From Defluviitaleaceae bacterium (GTDB lineage: Bacteria > Bacillota > Clostridia > Lachnospirales > WQUN01): DNA of 62,006 nt. Under the pieces are notes generated by a model. That model saw only the letters and a program-made list of their open reading frames with translations, was not told the origin of the DNA and ran no database searches. Below, one piece after another: positions 1-8,578 of this stretch; within the stretch, counting starts at the first letter, position 1; every line of letters starts with the position of its first letter. The position numbers and the translations under genes were made by a program. The stretch lies in the NCBI GenBank assembly GCA_009779835.1, contig WRBD01000014.1:1-62006 (forward strand), written 5' to 3'.

Positions 1-172
1 ACATCTTACCTCCTGTGTCTTTTTTAGCTTCAAAGATTATCACAGTCGATAGATTTTTGTTTTTTGGAAAGTAGGGATTTTTGTTTGCCATTTCGCGACC
101 ATTTTAGTTTACCAGTCACAAAAGTTACGCTGTGTCTTGACATATTACTGCGCTGTATTTCTAGGGTGTCTT
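1..172. other. non-coding left edge beside a broken recombinase
   Basis: I see no gene here. On the minus strand the last bases read CAGGAGGTAAGATG, a good ribosome binding site followed by an ATG at the very edge, so a minus-strand gene may start just outside the window. A related string, CAGGAGGTGATG, occurs on the minus strand at about 182-194, exactly where the neighbouring recombinase fragment stops being homologous. The two could mark an old insertion or deletion, but the match is short. Confidence 0.3.
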
Positions 173-514
173 TTAAGAGTACATCACCTCCTGCAAGGAA
201 TTAAACGCGCAATGGTGTTGATTGAATATTTCAACTAATTCTATCAGATTTTTGGTTGAACGTGTCAAACGGTCAATTTTGTACACTAACACGTTTTTTA
301 CTTTGCCGCTTGTAACGTCTGCTATCATCTGTTTTACTGCGGGTCTGCCCTCTATATCCTTTCCGCTTATGCCCTCATCAGCGTACACGGAAAAGATATT
401 CCATTCTTTGAGTGTAGCATATGCCCTTAATTTTTCCTCTTGCGCCCTAATTGAAAAGCCTTCCCTCGCCTGCTCGTCGGTGCTAACTCGAACATACACA
501 CCAGTATTAACCAT
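173..514 (-). pseudogene. serine recombinase, N-terminal fragment
   Basis: This is the catalytic N-terminal part of a large serine recombinase (resolvase/invertase family). It shows the YVRVSTDEQ motif with the nucleophile serine, then the DEGISGKD and VLVYKIDRLTRS motifs. Homology stops at AFNSL, after which a few unrelated residues and a stop follow. The DNA-binding recombinase and zinc-ribbon domains of a roughly 450-550 residue protein are absent. I chose the internal ATG at 514 because it has a GGGAG site and overlaps the end of the upstream small gene, as in a coupled pair. It is most likely a dead remnant of an integrative element, which fits the toxin gene and terminators next to it. 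Confidence 0.75.
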
Positions 515-677
515 TTTTACCGCTCCCATTCTTTTCAGAATTTGGCGGCGTTTGCTGTTGTTCTTTGTCGGCGGCAAGTCTTGGAATGGAAGTATGTAGA
601 AAAAATTTTATCATTTCCCGCTGTAAATTTTTTGGAAGAATGATTTTTTCCTTTGCGGGAGTTTCCCGCTTTTCCAT
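507..677 (-). CDS. small basic protein preceding a serine recombinase
   Basis: This is a 56-residue charged protein with an LPKNLQREMIKFFLHTSIPR segment. I recall similar short proteins directly before serine recombinases in clostridial mobile elements, but I cannot give a function. The ATG at 677 has an AGAGGTG site about 8 bases upstream. The stop codon overlaps the start region of the truncated recombinase, so the two were probably translated together. With the recombinase broken, it is likely a leftover. Confidence 0.5.
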   Translation of the reverse strand: MEKRETPAKEKIILPKNLQREMIKFFLHTSIPRLAADKEQQQTPPNSEKNGSGKNG

Positions 678-728
678 TTTATTACACCTCTCATATAATC
701 TATATGGCTGATTATATGCGGCGTAAAC

Positions 729-756
729 CAAAAAAAGCCCACAGGACAAGGCTTTT
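729..756 (-). terminator. Rho-independent terminator (minus strand)
   Basis: On the minus strand AAAAGCC and GGCTTTT form a 7-bp stem around a 10-base loop, followed by a run of T. It would end a short minus-strand transcript from the promoter at 850-879, possibly a small RNA partner of the nearby toxin gene. Confidence 0.55.
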
Positions 757-849
757 CGCTATATTGTTTTTTCTAAACTCAATTAGGATGGTGTGAAAAA
801 AAGGTGCGAAAATTTCAACACGGCGCGTCAGGTGCGTTGTAGTAATTGC

Positions 850-879
850 GGATTAGAGCCTTTTATGGCATACTGTCAA
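850..879 (-). promoter_or_regulatory. minus-strand promoter for a possible small RNA
   Basis: On the minus strand TTGACA (874-879) and TAATCC (850-855) are separated by 18 bp. A transcript from here would run about 110 nt to the terminator at 729-756 and contains no convincing gene. Type I toxin loci often carry a short RNA antitoxin, so this is a candidate. However, it does not overlap the toxin reading frame, which weakens the idea. Confidence 0.35.
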
Positions 880-920
880 ATGGGTACGATTGAGTGGTTG
901 TAGTAAATCGAATATATGTA

Positions 921-929
921 TGATATACT
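921..929 (+). promoter_or_regulatory. extended -10 promoter of toxin mRNA
   Basis: TGATATACT fits an extended -10 (TGn-TATACT). A TTGTAG 20 bp upstream is a poor -35. The transcript would include the hairpin-rich leader and the small toxin gene and end at the terminator at 1163-1196. Confidence 0.4.
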
Positions 930-986
930 TGCTTTAATGCCACGGGGCGTGGCAAGCGGCTGACCCTTCGGAAGAGGGTGATGCTT

Positions 987-1076
987 ATGATGGATACTCA
1001 AACAGTCATTGCGATAGTTGCGCTGATTAGGTTGATTATTATCCTCATCGAAAAAGTAAACGATAAAAAGAAATAG
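987..1076 (+). CDS. holin-like type I toxin peptide
   Basis: This 29-residue peptide has a single hydrophobic helix (TVIAIVALIRLIIILI) and a charged tail rich in Lys and Asp. The layout is that of the small membrane toxins annotated as putative holin-like toxins in Firmicutes: a GAAGAGGGTGATG ribosome binding region, a short membrane peptide, then a strong terminator. Such peptides depolarise the membrane when their RNA antitoxin is missing. The start could also be 981 or 990; 987 gives the best spacing. The antitoxin RNA is not proven here. Confidence 0.6.
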   Translation: MMDTQTVIAIVALIRLIIILIEKVNDKKK

Positions 1077-1162
1077 CCGCCCCCACATCAAAGGTAAACG
1101 GCTTTTCTCGTTATGAATTTATAACGGGTCAGTCGCCACATCTTGTATGGCAGACGACACGT

Positions 1163-1196
1163 GGGCGAGTGTGTAACCACTCGCTCATGTTTATTT
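1163..1196 (+). terminator. terminator of toxin transcript
   Basis: GCGAGTG and CACTCGC pair around a 6-base loop and are followed by a T-rich stretch. It separates the toxin locus from the next gene. Confidence 0.6.
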
Positions 1197-1226
1197 TACC
1201 CATATTATAAACCATTAATACAAATA

Positions 1227-1255
1227 TTGCAATCCCGCTGTAAATTAATTACAAT
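1227..1255 (+). promoter_or_regulatory. sigma-A type promoter
   Basis: TTGCAA and TACAAT with a 17-bp spacer lie 30 bp before the hemolysin-III family gene and probably drive the three-gene run to 3869. Confidence 0.6.
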
Positions 1256-1284
1256 AGGGACGTACTATGTTAGGAGGCGATAAA

Positions 1285-1968
1285 ATGGACACAACCGCTG
1301 TAAAAAAACGAAAATTTGAATTCCCAAACTATACACGCGGCGAAGAAATGTTTAATATGGTTACGCATATTGTGGGCGGCGGGCTTGGGCTTGTCGCGCT
1401 TTTAGCGTGTGTAATTGTTGCGGCGTTTAACCAGAATGTAATGGGAATTGTAAGCGGAGCAATTTACGGTTTTTGCGTAATTTTGCTTTTTACCATGTCG
1501 AGCATTTATCACGGGCTTGGAATCGGTTTGCCGAAAATGGTTTTCCGCATATTAGACCATTGCACAATATATATTTTAATTGCGGGAACATACACGCCGA
1601 TTGCATTAACAAAATTCCGAGTAGAATATCCTGCATACGCGTGGATTATGTTCGGGCTTATTTGGGGGTTCGCCATTCTTGGCGTTACGCTTACTGCTAT
1701 AGACCGCAAAAAATTCAAATATTTCGCAATAACGTGTTATTTGGGAATGGGATGGATGGCGGTTTTTTTCATCAGACAGCTTCTTGAAGTTCTTGGCGTA
1801 CCGTTTTTTTCTTTAATTTTAATCGGCGGCATACTTTACACGCTGGGCGTTGTTTTTTATGTGGTAGGAAAAAAGAAAAAATATATGCATTCGGTTTTTC
1901 ATCTGTTTGTGAATGCCGCTTCAATTTTACATTCCGTTGCAATTGCCGTTTTTGTTATGCCATATTAA
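1285..1968 (+). CDS. hemolysin III / PAQR family membrane protein
   Basis: This 227-residue protein is almost entirely transmembrane, with about seven helices. It belongs to the hemolysin-III (YqfA/PAQR) family. Family signatures are visible: SSIYHGLG near residue 75, LDHCTIYILIAGTYTP near residue 91, and a C-terminal HSVFHLF...LHS histidine cluster. In PAQR proteins these His and Asp residues bind zinc and may form a hydrolase site. The bacterial role is mostly linked to membrane fluidity, and haemolysis is not generally shown. I start at the ATG after TAGGAGGCGATAAA rather than at an upstream ATG that lies before this site. Likely co-transcribed with the degV-type gene 18 bp downstream. Confidence 0.88.
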   Translation: MDTTAVKKRKFEFPNYTRGEEMFNMVTHIVGGGLGLVALLACVIVAAFNQNVMGIVSGAIYGFCVILLFTMSSIYHGLGIGLPKMVFRILDHCTIYILIAGTYTPIALTKFRVEYPAYAWIMFGLIWGFAILGVTLTAIDRKKFKYFAITCYLGMGWMAVFFIRQLLEVLGVPFFSLILIGGILYTLGVVFYVVGKKKKYMHSVFHLFVNAASILHSVAIAVFVMPY

Positions 1969-1986
1969 AAATAGAGGAGATTTCTA

Positions 1987-2868
1987 ATGAGCAGTTATGA
2001 AATTTTTGTGGATTCAACCACAGACCTTCCCGCCGCAATGGCGGATGAGCTTAGACTTCATGTAATTCCGTACATTTACACATTAGACGGCAAGGATTAT
2101 CACAATTATCTTGATTACCGCGAATTATCAGTGAAGGATTTTTATAACGCGCTGCGCGATGGAAAAATGGCTACAACGACGCAAGTAACGGCGCATCGTT
2201 ATTTGGAAGCGTGGAAGCCTTTCCTCGAAGACGGCAAAGATATAATTTATATGTGCCTATCGTCGCTGTTAAGCAAGTCGTATGATCAGAGTCTTATTGC
2301 GGCGCGTGAAGCGGAAGAAACTTATCCGGGGCGAAGAGTTATTTCAATCGACAGCAAATCCGCTTGTATGGGTCAGGGTCTTTTGGCGGTTAAAGCGGCA
2401 AGAGCGCGTAACGCAGGTAAATCGCTTGAAGAACTTGCGGCACACATTGAAGAAGTGATTCCAAAAATTCAGCAATGGATAATGGCAGACGACTTAAACC
2501 ACTTAAAGCGTGGCGGGCGAATTTCCGGCGCGAAAGCGGTTATCGGAACAATGTTAAACGTAAAGCCGATTTTAACATTTTTCGATACGGGTCGGCTTGC
2601 GCCGGTTGGAAAGGCTCGCGGTCGCAGCAAGGCGTTGGCACTTTTCGTTGAGTATTTGGACAAATACGATTATGTAAAAGACGAAACTATATATATTCCC
2701 CACAGCGATGTCCCTGAACTTGCACAGCAGTTAAAAGATATGCTTATCGAAAAGGGCATAACAGACATTGTTGTAAATGAAATCGGGCCAGTAATCGGAG
2801 CGCACACAGGTCCCGGAACAGTCGCGCTAATGTTCCTCGGCAACGGCGAACGAGAAAAAGAAGAATAG
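1987..2868 (+). CDS. DegV family fatty-acid-binding protein
   Basis: This is a 293-residue DegV-family protein, the usual length. It has the N-terminal DSTTDLP motif at residues 9-15, the TTTQVTAH loop, and HLKRGGRISG in the second domain. DegV/FakB proteins hold a fatty acid between two domains and present it to the kinase FakA for phosphorylation and membrane lipid synthesis. No fakA is visible nearby. A GAGGAG site sits 8 bases before ATG. It is 11 bp from the next gene. Confidence 0.9.
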   Translation: MSSYEIFVDSTTDLPAAMADELRLHVIPYIYTLDGKDYHNYLDYRELSVKDFYNALRDGKMATTTQVTAHRYLEAWKPFLEDGKDIIYMCLSSLLSKSYDQSLIAAREAEETYPGRRVISIDSKSACMGQGLLAVKAARARNAGKSLEELAAHIEEVIPKIQQWIMADDLNHLKRGGRISGAKAVIGTMLNVKPILTFFDTGRLAPVGKARGRSKALALFVEYLDKYDYVKDETIYIPHSDVPELAQQLKDMLIEKGITDIVVNEIGPVIGAHTGPGTVALMFLGNGEREKEE

Positions 2869-2879
2869 GAGATGCAGCA

Positions 2880-3869
2880 ATGGTATTAAAAATAAAAAAC
2901 GCAATACTTCATATATTAAGAAATGACGGGCCACCTTCGGTTTTTTCCGAGGCTGAGCTTGATGTAGACAGTGAAATGTGCGAAGCATTTATTTCAAAGC
3001 ATGTAAAGAAATTGATAAACAATCCCGCCGTCCGCACCGCGAATTTTGCTTCGGACGCTGATATGTATAAATGGATTTGCGCATACCAAGACGGCGAAAA
3101 ATTTTTTAAGGAAACATCTCTTTCAATCGCAGAAAAATTGGACACAATTATGAAAAAATACACTGCAATCCCGCCCTGCGATATGCTTGTTACAAGGGTT
3201 GGGCACAACAGCGGCGAATATTTTGCCGTGCTTCTTTTGAATTATCAGGAAGTTTATGCGCACAAGTCACAAGGTTCGGAGAATCAACTGAAAACCTGTG
3301 TCGCACTTCCCTTTGCCACGGGAAAAGTGGCATTCGCGGCACTTATAGGCTTGGAAGGCTCGGCGTTGCCTATTAGTCTCACGGAAAAACCCGTTACAAT
3401 AGACGGCAACAGCGTTTTGTATTTTTCCGAATTATTTTTAAATTGCGAAACATCACCGTCAAAAAAAGAACAAGCCGTTCTTATCAGCGAAGTAACAACG
3501 GAATTCGTAGATGAATTTTTTAAGAACGACCCCAAAGTCTCCGCAAAAATAAAAACCGCAATGGTGGAAGAAGCCGAATCCGAAGACGGTTTTATTTCAA
3601 TGGACAACGTAGCCGGTCGCGCATTTGAGGACACGGAAACAAAAGCGCAATACATAAGTACATTGCGCGATGCCGGAATCCAAGAAGACCTCCCTCTTGG
3701 TGAAAGAGTAGTTAAACAGCAATTCGCCACGCACAAAATTAAAGCCGAAAACGGCGTGGAAATTCGTTTCCCGGCAGAACTGGCTGCCATAGAAGAAGAC
3801 CTTGAAATCACCACACACCCCGACGGAACAGTTTCGGTACTGTTTAAGAATTTGCGGATTGTGCAGTAA
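2880..3869 (+). CDS. nucleoid-associated protein (NdpA/YejK family)
   Basis: This 329-residue protein matches the 37-kDa nucleoid-associated protein family. It has a central GHNSGEYFAVLLLNYQEVY segment and an acidic C-terminal third. In Proteobacteria the family binds DNA in the nucleoid, and its function in Clostridia is unclear. It appears to be the last gene of the run that starts with the hemolysin-III gene. Its 3' end overlaps the 3' end of the convergent HAD gene by 26 bp. Confidence 0.78.
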   Translation: MVLKIKNAILHILRNDGPPSVFSEAELDVDSEMCEAFISKHVKKLINNPAVRTANFASDADMYKWICAYQDGEKFFKETSLSIAEKLDTIMKKYTAIPPCDMLVTRVGHNSGEYFAVLLLNYQEVYAHKSQGSENQLKTCVALPFATGKVAFAALIGLEGSALPISLTEKPVTIDGNSVLYFSELFLNCETSPSKKEQAVLISEVTTEFVDEFFKNDPKVSAKIKTAMVEEAESEDGFISMDNVAGRAFEDTETKAQYISTLRDAGIQEDLPLGERVVKQQFATHKIKAENGVEIRFPAELAAIEEDLEITTHPDGTVSVLFKNLRIVQ

Positions 3870-4521
3870 GTAATTTCCCAACCTCAAATAAATCCGTGCA
3901 AACGGCAAATGCCTTTGTGCGGATTTCTTTTGTTAGCGGGGCAATATCGGGGACGGCAATTACGCGGATTCCCGCCGCTACTGCGCCAAGAATTCCGGCT
4001 TCTGTGTCTTCTATTACAATGCAGTCTTGTGGCAGAACGCCGCAGCTTTCCGCAGCTTTTAAAAAGATATCGGGGGACGGCTTTCCGTTTTCTACTTCAT
4101 CGCCGCCTATAATTGTTTTAAAATGGTGTGCTAAATTTGCTTCCGATAATTTATGTGTTGCGCGAGCCTTTACCGTGGAGGTTGCAACGCATTTTTTTAT
4201 TCTAAGGTCGTCCAGTGTGTCCAGTAATTCAAAAATGCCCGGCTTTACGGGAACGCCGTTTTTCTCAAAAAAATCATCCACATATGCAATGTGCAGGTCA
4301 AAAGCTTTGTCTATGTTAAAATTTTCGCCGTAATTTGCCCGGAGAATTTCGCGGCAACGAACTACACTTTTCCCCATCATCGACTCGCCAATTTCTTTTT
4401 TTATTTCAACGCCAAGAATTTTTCCCGCGTGAATAATTCCTTCAAGAGAAATTGGTTCGGTATCAAGCATTGTGCCGTCCATATCGAAAATTACACACTT
4501 AGGTAAAATAAAATTTTTCAT
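3844..4521 (-). CDS. HAD-superfamily phosphatase (beta-PGM-like)
   Basis: This is a 225-residue HAD subfamily IA hydrolase. It has motif I DMDGT at residues 13-17, a cap region, the ATSTVK motif II, GKPSPD motif III and EDTEAGILGAVAAG motif IV. Such proteins act on sugar phosphates such as beta-glucose-1-phosphate. Divergent transcription from glgB makes a carbohydrate substrate plausible, but sequence alone does not decide it. A GGGGATGAG site precedes the ATG. Confidence 0.85.
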   Translation of the reverse strand: MKNFILPKCVIFDMDGTMLDTEPISLEGIIHAGKILGVEIKKEIGESMMGKSVVRCREILRANYGENFNIDKAFDLHIAYVDDFFEKNGVPVKPGIFELLDTLDDLRIKKCVATSTVKARATHKLSEANLAHHFKTIIGGDEVENGKPSPDIFLKAAESCGVLPQDCIVIEDTEAGILGAVAAGIRVIAVPDIAPLTKEIRTKAFAVCTDLFEVGKLLTAQSANS

Positions 4522-4556
4522 TTTCTCATCCCCTTCAAAAGTAATTATACAACACG

Positions 4557-4584
4557 TTGCAATTTTTTACATATATGGTATTCT
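4557..4584 (+). promoter_or_regulatory. glgB promoter
   Basis: TTGCAA and TATTCT with a 16-bp spacer lie in the short divergent region between the HAD gene and glgB. Confidence 0.5.
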
Positions 4585-4611
4585 TGTTAAACGAGAAGGA
4601 GATGAGTTCTT

Positions 4612-6861
4612 ATGATTACAACAAACATGCATGAGCTTATGCAAATCGTAAACGGCGAACATGCCGACCCGCATCACGTGTTGGGAATGCACGATGTAAC
4701 CTTCGAGAAAGAAGAGTTTACGGTAGTTCGCGTCTTTTGCCCGGGTGCGGCTAAAGTAGAACTACTTAACCCCGAAAAGCCAAAGTATTGCGAGGAAATG
4801 ACCCTTGAACATACTATGGGCTTTTTTAATGTGTCTTTGCCAAAGCAGAAACATTTCCGATACAAACTGAGATTCACTTCGCACGACGAACACACTTGGG
4901 AAGCATGGGACCCGTACAGTTTCGCGCCGCTTATTTCCGATATGGACTTGCATCTTTTCGGACAGGGAACGCATTACGAAATTTTCAACAAGCTTGGCGC
5001 AACATCTATGAACGTAGACGGCGTGGACGGCGTACTTTTCGGTGTGTGGGCTCCGAACGCAAAACGAATTAGTGTAGTCGGCGATTTTAACGCATGGAAC
5101 GGGCTTAGGCATCCGATGCGTTCGCTGGGGGCTTCGGGCGTTTGGGAACTGTTTATTCCCGGTCTTGCAAACTACGATAAATACAAATATGAAATTTCTT
5201 CGCACACGGGCGGGTTTTTCCATAAGTCAGACCCGTATGCGTTTTTTGCAGAGCTTCGCCCAAGTACGGCATCAATGGTATACGATATTACCGGCTACGA
5301 ATGGGGCGACGAACAATGGATTTCCAACCGCACAAAAAAAGACCCGCTGGACGGGCCGGTTAATATTTACGAATTTCACGCGGGAAGTTGGCGCAAGAAA
5401 GCGGATGACAATTGGCGTTTTATGAGCTGGCCGGAAATTGCGGATGAACTTATTCCGTATGTGAAAGACATGGGCTACACGCATATTGAACTTATGCCAA
5501 TCACAGAATACCCGTTCGACGGCTCGTGGGGATACCAAGTAACAGGTTACTATGCAACAACGTCGCGTTTCGGAAATCCGCATCAATTTATGGCATTCGT
5601 TGATGCTTGTCATCAAAACGATATCGGCGTATTAATGGACTGGGTTCCCGCTCATTTCCCGAAAGACGCGCACGGGCTTGCGTGGTTCGATGGAACGCGT
5701 CTTTACGAACATCAAGACCCGCGTCAAGGTGAACACCCCGACTGGGGAACGCTTATTTTCAACTACGGTCGCAACGAAGTGAAAAATTTCCTAATCGCAA
5801 ACGCGCTTTTCTGGATAAATCAATATCACTTGGATGGCTTGCGCGTTGACGCTGTTGCTTCCATGTTATATCTCGATTACGGCAAGCAGTTTGGCCAATG
5901 GGTTCCCAACCAATACGGTGGACGTGAAAATATCGAAGCCGTCGAATTTATGAAGCATATGAACTCCGTACTTCGCGGCGCGCACCCGCACGTTCTTATG
6001 GTAGCGGAAGAATCTACCGCATGGACAGGTGTAACGCGTCCCACAGAACACGATGGTTTAGGTTTCAGTTTAAAATGGAACATGGGCTGGATGAATGACT
6101 TTTTAGAATACATGACAAAAGACAGTGTGTACCGCCGTCACCACCACCACAATTTGACTTTCAGCATGGTGTACGCGTATTCCGAAAAATATATTCTTGT
6201 GCTTTCGCATGACGAAGTTGTTCACGGCAAAGGCTCGCTTGTAAACAAAATGCCGGGCGACACTTGGCAGAAACTAGCGAATTTGCGCTCCGCGCTTGGA
6301 TATATGATGGGGCATCCCGGCAAAAAATTGCTGTTCATGGGTGGCGAATTTGCGCAATTCGATGAATGGAACGAAGCCCGCACGCTGGATTGGTTCTTGC
6401 TTGATGTTTACGAACATCATCGCCAAATGAAAGAATTCGTACGCGACTTAAATCATTTATATTTGAGAGAGCGCGCCCTGTGGCAAAACGATTTTGACGG
6501 CGGGGGTTTCTCGTGGATTAGCTGTGACGACTACGAGCGTAGTATTCTCTCCTTCCACAGAGTCGCTGAAAAGAAACGCCGTAGCAAAGCCGACCAAGAA
6601 GCAAAAGGCTCGGCTTACGAGTATCTTATATTCATATGTAATTTTACCCCATGCCCGTACATGGATTATCGCGTGGGCCTTCCCGCACCCGGTAAATACA
6701 CCGAAATAATGAACTCCGACGACGAAAAATACGGCGGAAGCGGCATAATAAATCCGGACGTATTAAACTCCGAAGAACATCTCTGCGACGGCCGCGAGCA
6801 CAGCGTTCCGCTAAAACTTCCGCCACTTGGGGTTGTTATTCTTAAAGGTAGTACAAATTAA
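4612..6861 (+). CDS. glgB: 1,4-alpha-glucan branching enzyme
   Basis: This is a 749-residue GH13 branching enzyme that transfers alpha-1,4 chains to alpha-1,6 positions during glycogen synthesis. An N-terminal beta-sandwich/CBM48 region (about residues 1-230) precedes the TIM barrel. The conserved sites are present: nucleophile Asp413 in LRVDAVASML, acid/base Glu466 in VAEES, and His533-Asp534 in LSHDEVVHGKGS. Length is normal. GAAGGAGATGAG precedes the ATG. No other glg gene is adjacent. A terminator follows. Confidence 0.96.
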   Translation: MITTNMHELMQIVNGEHADPHHVLGMHDVTFEKEEFTVVRVFCPGAAKVELLNPEKPKYCEEMTLEHTMGFFNVSLPKQKHFRYKLRFTSHDEHTWEAWDPYSFAPLISDMDLHLFGQGTHYEIFNKLGATSMNVDGVDGVLFGVWAPNAKRISVVGDFNAWNGLRHPMRSLGASGVWELFIPGLANYDKYKYEISSHTGGFFHKSDPYAFFAELRPSTASMVYDITGYEWGDEQWISNRTKKDPLDGPVNIYEFHAGSWRKKADDNWRFMSWPEIADELIPYVKDMGYTHIELMPITEYPFDGSWGYQVTGYYATTSRFGNPHQFMAFVDACHQNDIGVLMDWVPAHFPKDAHGLAWFDGTRLYEHQDPRQGEHPDWGTLIFNYGRNEVKNFLIANALFWINQYHLDGLRVDAVASMLYLDYGKQFGQWVPNQYGGRENIEAVEFMKHMNSVLRGAHPHVLMVAEESTAWTGVTRPTEHDGLGFSLKWNMGWMNDFLEYMTKDSVYRRHHHHNLTFSMVYAYSEKYILVLSHDEVVHGKGSLVNKMPGDTWQKLANLRSALGYMMGHPGKKLLFMGGEFAQFDEWNEARTLDWFLLDVYEHHRQMKEFVRDLNHLYLRERALWQNDFDGGGFSWISCDDYERSILSFHRVAEKKRRSKADQEAKGSAYEYLIFICNFTPCPYMDYRVGLPAPGKYTEIMNSDDEKYGGSGIINPDVLNSEEHLCDGREHSVPLKLPPLGVVILKGSTN

Positions 6862-6894
6862 AGAAACAGAAATTAAAACTCTCATAATCAAACA

Positions 6895-6929
6895 CAAAAA
6901 ATCGCGCCGACACAGCGCGATTTTTTTTA
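6895..6929. terminator. bidirectional terminator
   Basis: ATCGCGC and GCGCGAT pair around a 7-base loop, with A-run and T-run on either side. It serves glgB on the plus strand and the minus-strand operon ending at 6930. Confidence 0.8.
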
Positions 6930-7682
6930 TTACTCCGCGAGCGCGTCCTTCGCGTTTGTGAGGCGTTCGTTGGCCGGGAATTTGTTTAGTCCTATATTCA
7001 ATGCGTTTAACGCGTCGTCTTTGTAGCCGTGGTAGAAGAAATTCAGGGCGGTGAGCAGATATTTTTCCGGGCAATCGAAAGGTGAAGCGAGAAGCTTTTC
7101 AATCGGGGGGATATCTCCGGGGTTGGTGTTTTTTATAAGGGCTTCGCGAACGGCTGTCTCCACTTTAAGATAATCTAATGCAACTACGTCTGTAAAAACG
7201 GGATTTTTTTCGCAGAAATTTTCGTAAAAGGAAAGCCCGAGCCGTAACGGGTTTGTATTATCAAGAAGAGCCGCCGCCATTTTTCTTGAAACTATCGCCG
7301 AGGGTTCGGTGTTCAAACAGTCGATTAGTTTTGCGGTAATGTGTTCGTCATTCGCGTTTCGATTACCGTCAGAATTTGGTTTTTCCAATGCTTTTTTGCA
7401 AAGCGCGAAGATTTTTTCTTCGATTTCTGCGCGGCGCGATGCGTAGATGCATTCAAGTATAACGTCATCGAAAAATGATACGAAAAGGTCAACAGCTTCT
7501 ATATATGAACCGGAAATTTCCGATATACCCGCCAATGCTTCGCACAGCTTGTCCAAGCGGGCGTTTGCATTGGTTTCCAGTTTTGCTTTGCTCACGCGTA
7601 TACCGGAAAAAATCTTCGCCTTTTCAGATACATAATTTTCGTTTTGCTTATCATGTTCTTGCTGCAATTGTGTGATATTCAT
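6930..7682 (-). CDS. uncharacterised protein in lgt operon
   Basis: I do not recognise this 250-residue protein. It is hydrophilic with no signal peptide. It has a charged helical N-terminus, a Cys- and Glu-rich helical middle and a C-terminal region (FFYHGYKDDALNALNIGLNKFP) that resembles one TPR-like helix pair. Its ATG overlaps the lgt stop by 4 bp and lies behind AGGAGG, so it is translationally coupled to lgt. It could be a helical-repeat scaffold, but this is a guess. Confidence 0.6.
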   Translation of the reverse strand: MNITQLQQEHDKQNENYVSEKAKIFSGIRVSKAKLETNANARLDKLCEALAGISEISGSYIEAVDLFVSFFDDVILECIYASRRAEIEEKIFALCKKALEKPNSDGNRNANDEHITAKLIDCLNTEPSAIVSRKMAAALLDNTNPLRLGLSFYENFCEKNPVFTDVVALDYLKVETAVREALIKNTNPGDIPPIEKLLASPFDCPEKYLLTALNFFYHGYKDDALNALNIGLNKFPANERLTNAKDALAE

Positions 7683-8575
7683 TTCTTCCTCCTGTTTTTG
7701 AGCGCGCGCAAATGACCCGCTATTAATAAAGCCGAGGAAACCACGGCAAACAGAGCCGCCCCAATTTGGTTAAGCGGCAACCCCGTATCTAAAAATATCA
7801 TTTGGTCGGTGCGCAGTCCTTCTACGAAAAACCGGATTACGCCGTAGCCCAAAAAATAATACAAAACAATTTCGCCGTTAAAACGCTTGCGAGGACGATA
7901 AATTATTAACGCGAGCATCAGCAAAAAATTAAAAAACGCTTCATATAAAAATGTCGGATGAACTTGATAATATTCCGCGCCTTGAATAGAGATTATATTT
8001 TGATAAAGCTCGTCCGTGATATGGCGTGTACCGGGAGTTTGGTCAACGCGAATACGCATTGCGAAAAGATTATCGGTGTAACCGCCGAAAGCTTCGCGGT
8101 TAAAAAAATTCCCAAACCGCCCGATAACTTGTCCCAGTACAAAACTTGGCGCGGCAGTGTCTGCCATAAGGGAGAACGGAATATTTTTTCGTATACTCAT
8201 AATAACCGCCGCCAAAACCGACCCGATTATTCCGCCGAAAATGGCAAGCCCGCCGTCGCGGAAATTAAAAAAAACGCGCAAAAAATTTTGCCCGCTGTAC
8301 ATATCCCAGTTGAAAGCCAAATAATAAACGCGAAGCCCTACCAGCGCAAGCGGAACGCCAAGAAGCAGAAGATCTGTGTAGTCTTCGACCCTTTGCCCGG
8401 ATTTTTTTACCCACCGGATTCCCACAAAATACGCCGCAACTATACCCACAACGATACACAGCGCATACATATAAATATCAAACCCAAAGGGCGAAAAAAG
8501 CACTTTCGGAACATTCTCAAAATAAATTCCTAAATTCGGAAACCAAATATCGGGGGTAACATAGTCCGGCGGCAT
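7679..8575 (-). CDS. lgt: prolipoprotein diacylglyceryl transferase
   Basis: This 298-residue integral membrane protein adds diacylglycerol to the lipobox cysteine of prelipoproteins. The family signature GRFGNFFNREAFGG and the HPTFLYEAFFNF segment are present, with about seven membrane helices. It starts 3 bp after the upstream gene, whose last codons supply the GAGG site. Substrates in this window include the lipoproteins at 47794 and 48554. Confidence 0.96.
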   Translation of the reverse strand: MPPDYVTPDIWFPNLGIYFENVPKVLFSPFGFDIYMYALCIVVGIVAAYFVGIRWVKKSGQRVEDYTDLLLLGVPLALVGLRVYYLAFNWDMYSGQNFLRVFFNFRDGGLAIFGGIIGSVLAAVIMSIRKNIPFSLMADTAAPSFVLGQVIGRFGNFFNREAFGGYTDNLFAMRIRVDQTPGTRHITDELYQNIISIQGAEYYQVHPTFLYEAFFNFLLMLALIIYRPRKRFNGEIVLYYFLGYGVIRFFVEGLRTDQMIFLDTGLPLNQIGAALFAVVSSALLIAGHLRALKNRRKK

Positions 8576-8578
8576 AAA

